NCBI GenBank assembly: GCA_965262235.1
Contig: OZ253504.1
Coordinates: forward strand, 620,001 to 684,000
Length of the DNA: 64,000 nt
Direction of reading: 5' to 3'
Source of the DNA: CATQGW01 sp965262235
GTDB taxonomy: Bacteria; Chloroflexota; Dehalococcoidia; Bin125
The notes under the pieces were generated by a model. The model had not been told where the DNA came from. It made no database searches and saw nothing but the letters and a program-made list of their open reading frames with translations. Both the position numbers and the translations under genes were made by a program. Below, in pieces: positions 1-9,400 of this stretch. Position 1 is the first letter of the stretch; every line of letters starts with the position of its first letter.

Positions 1-3000
1 CGCGGGCAGTCGCACCGCTATGTCATGCACTTCAGCCGAATTGATGACCGTGCGCTGCTGATAGCGATCGGTGTGACCGGTCTGTGAAGCGGAGCGATAA
101 TAACCCAGGTGGGTCCCATCGAGTGAGAAGCCGACGGTATAGTCGTCGCGCAGGACGCTGACCGTCCGAATCCCGCGTGCGTCGATCTGAGCCTGCGCGC
201 AGTCGACGCCACTCGGCGCACAGATGAAAACCCACACGCCCGTCGCCGCAGAGCCATCTGCATAGGTGACAGTGACCCGGATTGGATCCAGCGTCACCTT
301 GGGCAGCACAATTTCGACAGTTCGAAATGACCCAGCCTCGAACACGGTTCTGTCGTCGCCTGACTTCGTAAAGCTTCCCGAGACGCCGGTACGGAAATAC
401 CCGATTGTCTGGAAGGCAGCTGTGGGCAGCCGAATCGAGTAGCTGCCGGCCACGATTGAATCCTCGAAGCGGCCCTCGGAATCTGTCCGAACCGGTCGGT
501 AGCTCTCGCCCTCACCTGGTCGTTCGAAGACTAAATCGACACGCTGGCCCACGGCCGGGTTGCCGTCGGGACCGACGACCCGGACGCTGAACGTGTGAAC
601 CTCAGGTAGCCGCACCGATATGTCCGATACCTCGCCTGAATTGAACACAGTGCGCTGCTGATAGCTGTCCGTGAGGCCAGTCTGGGAAGCGGCACTATAG
701 TAACCCACATGGGTTCCATCGACCGAGAAGCTGACGATGTAGTCGTTACGCAGAACGCTGACCGTCCGGACCCCGCTGTCGTCGACCGGACCCTGCTGGC
801 AGTCGCCGCCACCCACCGCACAGATCGAAACCCACACGCCGATCGCCGCAGAGCCATCCGGCCGGGTGACAGTGACCCGGATCGGATCCAGCATTACGCC
901 AGGAATCTGAATCTCGACAGCTTCAAAGTCCCCTGCACCGAACACGGTTCTCTCATCGGCCGAGGTCGTGAAGTTTCCCGCGACGCCAACACGGAGGTAC
1001 CCGATTCCCTGGAAGGCATCGGTTGCCAGCCGAATCGAGTAGTTGCCGGCCGAGACTGACCTATTGACGCGGCCATCGGAATCTGTCCGCAACGGTATAT
1101 AGCTCGCTCTCTCGCCTGGTTGTTCAAAGACTATTTCGACGCGCTGGCCGGTGGCCGGGCGGCCTTCGGGTCCGACGACCCGGACGCTGAACGTGTGAAC
1201 CTCCGGTAGCCGCACCGATATGTCCGGTACCTCGCCTGAATTGAACACAGTGCGCTGCTGATAGGTGTCCGTGTGGCCGGTCTGGGAACTGGCGCTATAG
1301 TAACCCACGTGTGTTCCATCGACCGTGAAACTAACGATGTAGTCATTGCGCAGAACGCTGACCATCCGGATCCCGCTGTCGTCCACCGGACCCCCCTGAC
1401 AGTCGCCGCCACCCGCCGCACAGAGCGAAACCCACACGCCAGTCGCCGCGGAGCCATCCGGCTGGGTGACAGTGACGCGGATCGGATCCAGCGTTACCCC
1501 AGGAATCTGAATCTCGACAGTTTCGAAGTCCCCTGCACCGAACACGGTTCTCTCATCGACAGACGTCGTGAAGTTTCCCGCGACGCCAACACGGAGGTAC
1601 CCGATTGCCTGGAAGGCATCGGTTGGCAGTCGAATCGAGTAGTTGCCGGCCACGATTGACGTTTCGAACCGGCCATCGGAATCTGTCCTTCCCAGTGTAT
1701 AACTCCCCAATTCATCTGGCCCTTCGAAGATTACGTCGACACCCTGGCCGACGACCGGATCACCCTCAGGTCCGACGATGCGGACGCTAAGCGTGTGAAA
1801 CACAGGTACCTGAACCATCAGATCGGCCAGCTCGGCTGAGTTGACTATCGACCGTTGCTGCAAGTCGAAAGTGAGGCTGCCCTCGGTCCCCGCCCGATAG
1901 AAACCCAGATGGACCCCGTCGCGTGAGACGTCTACAGTATATTCACCCCGCAGCAGCTCGAGCGACATGATTCCTTTATCGTCGGCTCTACCATACGCGC
2001 AGTCGCCACTCTCGAACCCGCAGATCACAGCGGACACGCCGGCCGCCGCTGAGCCATCGGGTTGGGTGAACGTGAATCGGATGGGGTCCACCCTCGGAAG
2101 GAGTAGCTGCATCTCTACAGCTCCTAACTGACCTGTATCCAACACAGACCTGTCCTCGCCCGACTTGGTGAAATTCCCTGGAGCTCCGGCGCGGTAGTAT
2201 CCGATCGTCTGAAAGTCGTCGGTTCGCAGCCGAATCGAGTAGTCGGCGGGCGGTAGTCTTCGCTCGAATCGTCCCGCCGAATCCAATCGCACCGGCCACC
2301 AACGCGATACCTCACTAGCTGGTTCATCCACAATGTCAACGAAGTACCCGGAGATCGGCTCGCCGCTGGGGCTGAGGACTTGGCCCGAAACCTGGACCAA
2401 CGCCGGTAGTGCCGCTGCCCGTGCATTCAACTCGTTCAGGTAGGCACCGAACCGAGCGTCGAACTCCTCGACGCTGAGGTCGAAGGCGTATTCAAAAGCG
2501 GCCTCCCAGCTCCAGGGAACACCCTCGGGACTCCATCGCCAGAGTTCGATGATCGCCGACTCGCCAACATGGTCGGCGAGCCAATGTGCTGCGACTTCGC
2601 CGAGGCCGTAGCTCACCCAAGCGTCGGAGGAGTCATAGGAGCCAGGATCGCTAAGCCGAATGCTGGCTTGCGCCGGATCTTCCTGCAACGCGAGGAGAGA
2701 TCGCTCCATGTAGGCCAGTTCACGATCTGTGCCGTCATAATGAAAAGTCCATTGTCCGTATTGCGCCGTGCCTTCGACGAGCCACTCGGGCATATTACCG
2801 AAAATACCAAGCTGCGCCTGAAGCACGTGGAAATACTCGTGAGCGAACAGATATCTCCCATTGATCCACATTGAGCGCTTCCCGGCCCAGCCAGCCACGC
2901 CAAGAGGTCGACCGGTATCCGCCTCCAAGTGCTCTCCGTAATAGATCGCTAGACCGCGGGCGCTGATTGCGAAGCGATCGTAGAAGAATCGGCGCTGTTG

Positions 3001-3990
3001 TTCCAAGTCCTGGGTAATCGATTCGATCTCCCGCTCGGTCAGCCGGGGGCTGAAAATGACGGTCGGAAGCCTGTTGTCGTACGGGAGGAAGGCGCGATCG
3101 GCGGTGAGATTGATCTGTAACACGTCGCCTGTCCTAGCCGTGTCGCTTGTGGTCAGTTCTCCTCTCTTATCGAGAACGATCACCGAAGTCGCAGCTAGGC
3201 CGAGACCTTTCATTATGTGGCTGATGGAGGTCGATTCACTGCCTGTGAACGCGGTGTACACCGTTCCACGCTCGAGCGTCAGTGGTTCGCGCGGTTCAGG
3301 TGTGCGGAAGGTGATGGTATGTGGATCGTCCCTTGTCGCGTAGAGCCAGACCATGTCGCCATGGTTGACTACGAGTGGGGCGCCTCCAGCAGCGACGCCG
3401 CCGGAGCGCTGGAAGCGGGAGACGGATGTGTAGCGATCTCCCTGCGGCGACAGGACCGCGATCGCGCCGACGCTCGGAGCTTGCGCGAACAGGTCAACCG
3501 CTGTGATTTGGTCTCCAACCCAACCCACCAGGTTGGCGTCAGCCTCGAGCTCGTACGAGAACTCGTAGTCGGCGAGCGGCGCCGGGATGGTGACCACGAG
3601 TTTGGACGTCGCGCTGGCGCGTTCCAGCGAAATCGTGGTCGCGTCGGCCGGCGAGCGGGACAACGAGCCTGGGGCTTCGTCGTCGAAGAACCAGGTGATG
3701 TGTTCGTGGATGATTGAAAGGTGGAACGCGGCGCCTGGCAAGTCGACCGAGGCTTCGCCGTTCGCATCGACAGAGCCGCCATATTGGCACTCTCCCGGCG
3801 TGTGCCAGGTGCCATCAGTCGTGCATGCGCGAATCGTTGCGCCTGTCGCTGGCGTCCCGCCCTGTAGCGCCACTTGAACAGAAAGCTGATCCGTCTCCGC
3901 CGACACGGCCCGTGTGCAGATGAAGATCGCCAGCAGGACGAGTGCAAGGCGGACGATGAACTTGGCGCTCCGCACGTGGATCGAGCGCAT
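1..3990 (-). CDS. Secreted gluzincin-type metallopeptidase-like protein with long C-terminal repeats (3' end outside window)
   Basis: The minus frame with codons starting at coordinates divisible by three is open from the ATG at 3990 to the window edge, giving 1,330 visible residues. The N-terminus is a Sec signal peptide (basic start, hydrophobic stretch around LALVLLAIFI, then AVSA). HEYFH (H384, E385, H388) followed by PEWLVEGTAQY with E406 fits an HExxH...E zinc site of the Peptidase_MA/M1-like gluzincin class. After about residue 530 the protein consists of roughly 200-residue units encoded by 600-bp DNA repeats (about 1-600, 601-1200, 1201-1800, 1801-2400). Each unit has two carboxypeptidase-regulatory-like beta-sandwich segments with phrases such as VRVVGPDGNPAVGQ and QQRTVFNSGEV. 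I infer an extracellular or surface-attached protein; substrate unknown. No strong Shine-Dalgarno sequence precedes 3990, so the start rests on the signal peptide. Confidence 0.8.
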   Translation of the reverse strand, partial: MRSIHVRSAKFIVRLALVLLAIFICTRAVSAETDQLSVQVALQGGTPATGATIRACTTDGTWHTPGECQYGGSVDANGEASVDLPGAAFHLSIIHEHITWFFDDEAPGSLSRSPADATTISLERASATSKLVVTIPAPLADYEFSYELEADANLVGWVGDQITAVDLFAQAPSVGAIAVLSPQGDRYTSVSRFQRSGGVAAGGAPLVVNHGDMVWLYATRDDPHTITFRTPEPREPLTLERGTVYTAFTGSESTSISHIMKGLGLAATSVIVLDKRGELTTSDTARTGDVLQINLTADRAFLPYDNRLPTVIFSPRLTEREIESITQDLEQQRRFFYDRFAISARGLAIYYGEHLEADTGRPLGVAGWAGKRSMWINGRYLFAHEYFHVLQAQLGIFGNMPEWLVEGTAQYGQWTFHYDGTDRELAYMERSLLALQEDPAQASIRLSDPGSYDSSDAWVSYGLGEVAAHWLADHVGESAIIELWRWSPEGVPWSWEAAFEYAFDLSVEEFDARFGAYLNELNARAAALPALVQVSGQVLSPSGEPISGYFVDIVDEPASEVSRWWPVRLDSAGRFERRLPPADYSIRLRTDDFQTIGYYRAGAPGNFTKSGEDRSVLDTGQLGAVEMQLLLPRVDPIRFTFTQPDGSAAAGVSAVICGFESGDCAYGRADDKGIMSLELLRGEYTVDVSRDGVHLGFYRAGTEGSLTFDLQQRSIVNSAELADLMVQVPVFHTLSVRIVGPEGDPVVGQGVDVIFEGPDELGSYTLGRTDSDGRFETSIVAGNYSIRLPTDAFQAIGYLRVGVAGNFTTSVDERTVFGAGDFETVEIQIPGVTLDPIRVTVTQPDGSAATGVWVSLCAAGGGDCQGGPVDDSGIRMVSVLRNDYIVSFTVDGTHVGYYSASSQTGHTDTYQQRTVFNSGEVPDISVRLPEVHTFSVRVVGPEGRPATGQRVEIVFEQPGERASYIPLRTDSDGRVNRSVSAGNYSIRLATDAFQGIGYLRVGVAGNFTTSADERTVFGAGDFEAVEIQIPGVMLDPIRVTVTRPDGSAAIGVWVSICAVGGGDCQQGPVDDSGVRTVSVLRNDYIVSFSVDGTHVGYYSAASQTGLTDSYQQRTVFNSGEVSDISVRLPEVHTFSVRVVGPDGNPAVGQRVDLVFERPGEGESYRPVRTDSEGRFEDSIVAGSYSIRLPTAAFQTIGYFRTGVSGSFTKSGDDRTVFEAGSFRTVEIVLPKVTLDPIRVTVTYADGSAATGVWVFICAPSGVDCAQAQIDARGIRTVSVLRDDYTVGFSLDGTHLGYYRSASQTGHTDRYQQRTVINSAEVHDIAVRLPA

Positions 3991-4326
3991 GTTGGCGATT
4001 TGTGCAGGCGCCGCGCAACGAACGCTCAGCTTATCGCGCAGGAGCCGGCGCGCCTGCGACTGTCTCGGCCGCTCATCAGTGTCTCGCGCGGTCGTCATTT
4101 CGAGGGATGAGGCTAGCATCCGCAGGCGCCTGGATCAGGCCACCCTCCCAGCATCAGCGGTGGTCGCAGCTTGTAGCGGCTGATTGCGCGGGCGGGGCAC
4201 AACCGCAGCCTGTCCAACAGGTGTGGGCGTGATTGACGACCGAAAATCAGAGGTAGCGTTCGGTTGCTCGACGCTTCGGGTGGTCAGCGGGGGATCGGCT
4301 GGGCGCACGCGCCTGGGTACTCCTGG
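3991..4326. other. Intergenic stretch upstream of the secreted peptidase gene
   Basis: I see no coding signal here. It lies between the end of the enoyl-CoA hydratase gene and the start of the secreted peptidase gene, both on the minus strand, so it probably carries the promoter of the peptidase gene. No convincing -35/-10 pair could be picked out. Confidence 0.4.
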
Positions 4327-5151
4327 CTAGTAGTCGGTTGCCTCGCCGCGGGCGATTTGGGACTTGCGGGCGTCCATGAAGTCGCGCATGCCGCCCTGGC
4401 TGTCGGCTGGGGGCGGGGCCATGCGCAGCCACGAGTTGAGGCTGGTGGTGTAGCGGAACTGCGCGCCCCAACCGAGCATGTCGGCCTGGGTGTGCCACAT
4501 CTCCTTCTTGATCAGCAGGCTGGCGAGCGACGCTTCGGCGACGCTGGCGGCCATCTCGCGGACCGTGGCGTCGAGTTGGTCGAACGGCACTGAGCGGGTG
4601 ACGAGGCCCCAGTCCTCGGCCTCGGTGCCGGAGAGCACGCGGCCGGTGAAGAGCATGTCGTTGGCGCGGCGCGGGCCGACGAGGTAGCTCCAGAACGGAA
4701 TCGAGCTGGCGCCGCCCATGCGCATGAACGGCTCGCCGATCTTTGCGTCGGCGGCCGCGACGACGAGGTCGCAGAGCATCGAGATGTACATCCCGCCGGC
4801 CAGACAGTGGCCGTGCACCTGCGCGATGATCACCTTGGGGTTGTCCCAGATCGCTTCGTAGATGCCGCGCATGATGCGTTGGTGCTTGTGCCCGTTGACG
4901 ATGTTCCACTCGGTCCCGCCGTCGGGCGGGTTGATGTAGGGGCTGCCGTCGATGTCGTAGCCGGCGCTGAAGGCGGGGCCGTTGGCGCGCAGGATCGCGA
5001 CCTTGAGCGCGTCGTCATCGGCGACGACGTTGAGCGCGTGGAGGAGGTCATCGAGCAGGGCGTGGTTGAGCGCGTTGCGCTTCTCGGGCCGATCCATCGT
5101 GATGGTTGCGACAGGCCCGTCGGTCTCGAACTGGATCGCGGTGTAGGGCAT
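4327..5151 (-). CDS. Enoyl-CoA hydratase/isomerase family protein
   Basis: This 274-residue protein has the crotonase fold signature: the GPAFSAGYDID segment (first oxyanion-hole strand) and HGHCLAGGMYISMLCD (second oxyanion-hole helix), at the usual length of the family. The ATG at 5151 is preceded by AAGGAG seven bases upstream. The frame stays open further upstream to 5328, but that extension is not protein-like. The enzyme would act on a CoA thioester in the cytoplasm (hydration, isomerisation or hydrolysis); the substrate cannot be read from sequence. It is transcribed divergently from the amidohydrolase at 5394, across a shared upstream region of about 240 bp. A second, different crotonase lies at 49600-50376. 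Confidence 0.88.
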   Translation of the reverse strand: MPYTAIQFETDGPVATITMDRPEKRNALNHALLDDLLHALNVVADDDALKVAILRANGPAFSAGYDIDGSPYINPPDGGTEWNIVNGHKHQRIMRGIYEAIWDNPKVIIAQVHGHCLAGGMYISMLCDLVVAAADAKIGEPFMRMGGASSIPFWSYLVGPRRANDMLFTGRVLSGTEAEDWGLVTRSVPFDQLDATVREMAASVAEASLASLLIKKEMWHTQADMLGWGAQFRYTTSLNSWLRMAPPPADSQGGMRDFMDARKSQIARGEATDY

Positions 5152-5393
5152 CGTGCGCTCCTTCGGCGTTGCGTCGTGGCGGAGCGTAGCAAGATGGCCA
5201 GCCTGCCCGACCTGCCCAACATGCCTGGCGCACGGCGTCGTGCGGGGACCTGGATCGGAAGCGGATGGGCGAGCCGGTAGCTGGCTGCTCGCGGGATAGC
5301 GCGGGTTCCCTAGACTCCGATCGCCCAAGCCGACTGCGCGGAGACTGCTGCGTGGCGTAAAACAAGGGCTGTGCGGAACGAGGCTCAGGAACC

Positions 5394-6254
5394 ATGCCGA
5401 TCACCACTCCCACGATCGACTGCCAGGTCCACGCTTACGAGCGCAACACGCCGGAGAAGCCGTGGCGCGCCATCCTGACGGGGCCGGACGAGGTCACGGG
5501 CGACGACATGGTGGAGGCGATGGACGCGGTCGGCGTCGACGGGGCGGTGCTGATTTCACCGTTCGCGATCTACGGCTACGACCCCAGCTATGTGCTGTCT
5601 GTGCACGCGAAGCACCCGGACCGCTTCGGTTTGGTCAAGCCCTTCGATCCGCGTTCGGAGACGGTCGCGGACGAGGTCGACGAGTGGACCGCGCGACCCG
5701 GTGTGGTCGGGGCGAGGGTGATGCTCGGCGTCGAGGACATTGCTGCCGATGATCCCGGACTCGACCGGATCCTCGAGGCAGGCGCGCGGGCCGGCGTGCC
5801 GATCAATCTGTTGTGCGCCGGCAAGACGGCGGTCATGCGCGAACTCGCGCGGCGACACCCGAACACGCAGCTGGTCATGGATCACGTCGGGCTGAGGCAG
5901 CCGTTCTCGCCACCGGCGCCGCCGGAGCCGTGGGCGGACCTCGAAGACGTGGCGTCGTTGGCGCAGTTCGACAACGTGGCGATCAAGATCTCGGGGGCAT
6001 GCACCCTGTCGCACGAGCCGTTCCCCTACCCGGACATCTGGGCGCCGCTGGGCAGGCTGTTCGAGGCGTTCGGTATCGACCGCTGCATGTGGGGCACCGA
6101 CTGGACCCGGGCGGTGAATCTGCTGACCTACGAGCAAGGCGTCGAGGCGTTCCGGGTGACGGAGGAACTCTCCGATACGGAGCGGGCGGCGCTGATGGGG
6201 GGGACGCTGCAGCGGATCTATGGGTGGTCGCCGGGGGCGGCGGGGGGGGGATGA
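5394..6254 (+). CDS. Amidohydrolase family (amidohydrolase-2, TIM-barrel) protein
   Basis: The 286-residue product has the hallmarks of the amidohydrolase-2 family (PF04909). There is an N-terminal DxH (IDCQVHAY), a central MDHVG segment with a metal-ligand histidine, and a late WGTDWTR with the catalytic aspartate. Members decarboxylate or hydrolyse small cyclic or aromatic acids and lactones; the actual substrate is unknown. The start is the ATG at 5394 with AGGAA just upstream. The C-terminus ends in a glycine run encoded by a G-rich tract. Divergent pairing with the crotonase at 4327-5151 suggests a role in the same catabolic theme, which is inference. Confidence 0.85.
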   Translation: MPITTPTIDCQVHAYERNTPEKPWRAILTGPDEVTGDDMVEAMDAVGVDGAVLISPFAIYGYDPSYVLSVHAKHPDRFGLVKPFDPRSETVADEVDEWTARPGVVGARVMLGVEDIAADDPGLDRILEAGARAGVPINLLCAGKTAVMRELARRHPNTQLVMDHVGLRQPFSPPAPPEPWADLEDVASLAQFDNVAIKISGACTLSHEPFPYPDIWAPLGRLFEAFGIDRCMWGTDWTRAVNLLTYEQGVEAFRVTEELSDTERAALMGGTLQRIYGWSPGAAGGG

Positions 6255-6444
6255 GGGCCGCCGACTCGGAGCGGCAAGCGGTGATGGTCGTTGGCACTCG
6301 CCCGGCACCGACGGCTTGGAGCGTCTCCGTGTGCCAAACGAACTCAGGCAGGCGGCGCCTGCCGTCGCTATGTTTCCGAGCTTATCGTTCAACGTGACGC
6401 TGAGGTCGTGATAAGGTCGCGCTGTCCGCTTGGAGAAGGTCGAC

Positions 6445-9400
6445 GTGACGGTAAACGACATCAGCTGGAACGCGATCCGATCCCTCAATGAGAGCCAACG
6501 CGACGGCTTCGAAGAATTGTGCGCGCAACTGGCTCGCGCTGAGTCGCCCCCGAACGCCACATTCATCCGTACGGGTTCGCCGGACGCTGGCGTCGAGTGC
6601 TACTGCGTCTTCCCAAACGGCGACGAATGGGGATGGCAGGCGAAATTCTTCACGACTGCGCTACGCGACTCTCAGTGGAACCAACTTGACGAATCGGTCA
6701 AGAGAGCACTTGATGCTCACCCAAGACTGACGCAGTACGTCGTCTGTGCACCGCGCGATCGATCGGATGGTCGGGGTCGCGGCAGGACCACTGAACTGCA
6801 ACGCTGGGAAACGAGAGAGGAGCGATGGTCGGCATGGGCGGCTGATCGCGACATGGATGTACAATTCGTGTGGTGGGGGTCGTTTGAACTGACCGAGCGC
6901 CTGATCGACAAGAAGCAGGCCGGCCGCGCAGAGTATTGGTTTGGAGACCCAACATCTTTTAGCCAAGACTGGTTTCGCAATCGTCTTGATGAGGCGATTA
7001 TCAGCGTCGGCCCACGATACACTCCAGAATCGCACATAGATGTCTCAGTCGCGAAGAAACTGAAACTTTTCGGACGCGCAGCCGAAATGCTACGCGACAT
7101 CCGCAAACGCGCGAAAGACCTGCGAGACACATTCGGATCGCTAGCGCTGAACGCCGAAGGGTATGCAGATATCGATGAGGCGGTGGCTTTCAATCGGCTC
7201 CAAGTGGCTGAGTCCAGCATCCCCGACGCGCTCAACCAGCTGAACGCCCCACCCGACGTCAGCTTCGACATTACCTCCCTGACCGAAGAAACGGAGGACG
7301 CGATAGCGTGTGCTGACAAGTTGATTTCAGCTCTATCAGAGCGGGCAGCGACCTGGCAACCTAACTTGGATCCTGAGAAGATCACTCAGGAATATCAGAC
7401 GAATCCATACGAAGCCGAGCAAAGAACACTCTACAGGCTTCAAGGCGCTCTGGGGGACACACTTGAGCAACTTGAGGAAGCAGAACCACTGGTCAACGGC
7501 GATGTCTTGATCCTGACCGGCGAAGCTGGCATCGGTAAGACGCATCTTCTCTGCGACATTGCCCGCCAGCGAGTGGACTCTGGCCTGCCGACCATCCTCC
7601 TCACGGGTCAGCAATTTCTCACCAAAGACCCCCCGTGGGTCCAAGCACTCCAACACCTGGATCTCAGCGGTCTCGAAGCTGACGTATTTCTGGGTGCCCT
7701 GGAAGCTACCGCGCAATCGACGGACGCTCGCGCCCTGCTCATGATCGACGCCATCAACGAGGGGGAAGGCCCGGTCATCTGGCCCTCCAATCTCGGTCCG
7801 TTTCTCCAACGAGTTAAACGCTACCCCTCGATCGCGTGCATCATCTCCGTGCGCTCCACCTACGACGATGCGATGATTCCAGAGCAGGTGCGAGCAAACG
7901 CCGTAACGGTACACCATACAGGCTTTGCCGACCGCTCGTACCACGCGGCACGCGCGTATTTCGAGCACTATAGCGTGACGCTCCCCTCAGCACCCCTCCT
8001 ACAGCCCGAGTTCGACAACCCGCTATTCCTCAAGCTATTCTGTCAAAGCTTAAGTGGGAAAGCGCCCCGAGAGATCCCACGTGGCTTCTACGGCATCAGC
8101 GAGGTCTTTAGCGGCCTGCTTGACGACGTGAATACGCGCCTAAGTACCCGCCTCGACTACAACCCAAACCACAAGCACGTCCACGCCGCTCTGTCGGCGC
8201 TGGCTGCCAATCTTGCCCAACAGCACAGCCGCTGGATCCCCCAGTCAGAAGCCGCCGCGATTGCAGACCCATTCGTTCCGAGTGCAGGATTCTCGCGGTC
8301 CCTCTATCGAGCACTCGTGAGTGAAGGTCTATTGCTTGAGAACCCGGACTTCCGTGATCGACGTGCCGGGGAGAAGATAGTCTCGATCGCGTTCGAACGG
8401 TTGGCAGACCATCTGATCGCGGAGCATCTCATCGATACGCACATCAACAAGGCCGATCCGGCCGCCGCATTTCAGCCCACCGGCAGTCTGCCGTTTCTCC
8501 TCGATGAGGGCAACTACATCTGGCGCGGCGTACTCGAAGCGCTGTGCATCCAGATTCCCGAGAGCTTCGGCTTCGAACTCCCCCAACTTATACCGACGCT
8601 CTTCGACTCAAGGTGGGGTCGATCCGCGTTCCTTACGAGCATTACCTGGCGCAGCCCCGGCGGATGTTCGGACGAGACTCGACATCAGTTCGTCGAGTTA
8701 CTCCAACGCCGGGATGGACTGAGCCCAGCCGAGGTCTTCGATGTGCTCCTCATGATCGCAACGGTCCCCCATCATCCACTGAACGCCGACTACCTTCATG
8801 AGTTCATTCAGCGCTGGTCGATGCCGGACCGGGACGCTCGGTGGTCCGTCTATCTCCACAACGCTTACGCTTATGGAGATGGTGGACCCGTGCATCGGCT
8901 GCTCGATTGGCCGAATGATCTTTCGGCCGAAGCGCGCGACTCATTGGATGACGATGTCGTCGAGTTGACCGCGACTACGCTCGCCTGGATGCTAACCGCA
9001 TCCAATCGCTTCGTGCGAGACCGCGCCACCAAAGGTCTGGTCTGGATCCTCACAGGCCGACCCGAGGCCACCAGGCGCTTGGTTAAACGATTCTGCGACG
9101 TAGACGACCTCTACGTTGTCGAGCGCGTATACGCCGTCGCCTACGGTGTGGCAACGCGCTGTCACGAGCCGGCGGACATCAAGGGCCTTGCAACAGTCGT
9201 GTATCGGTCGGTGTTCGCCAATGGAGAACCGACGCCTCATATTCTGCTTCGTGACTACGCCCGCGGCGTGGTCGAGCGTGCGCTACATCTGGGCGTGGAT
9301 ATTGACGCCGATGCAACTTTGATTCGTCCTCCCTACCGCAGTGAGTGGCCGAACATCCCCAGTGATGATGAGCTGCAACAGCTTGCCCCGAGACCTGACA

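Noticed and set aside
1..2400. Periodic 600-bp repeats considered as a CRISPR-like or satellite array
   Set aside because: The period is a multiple of three, the frame stays open and the units translate to similar protein domains, so it is a coding repeat. No CRISPR array was seen anywhere in the window.
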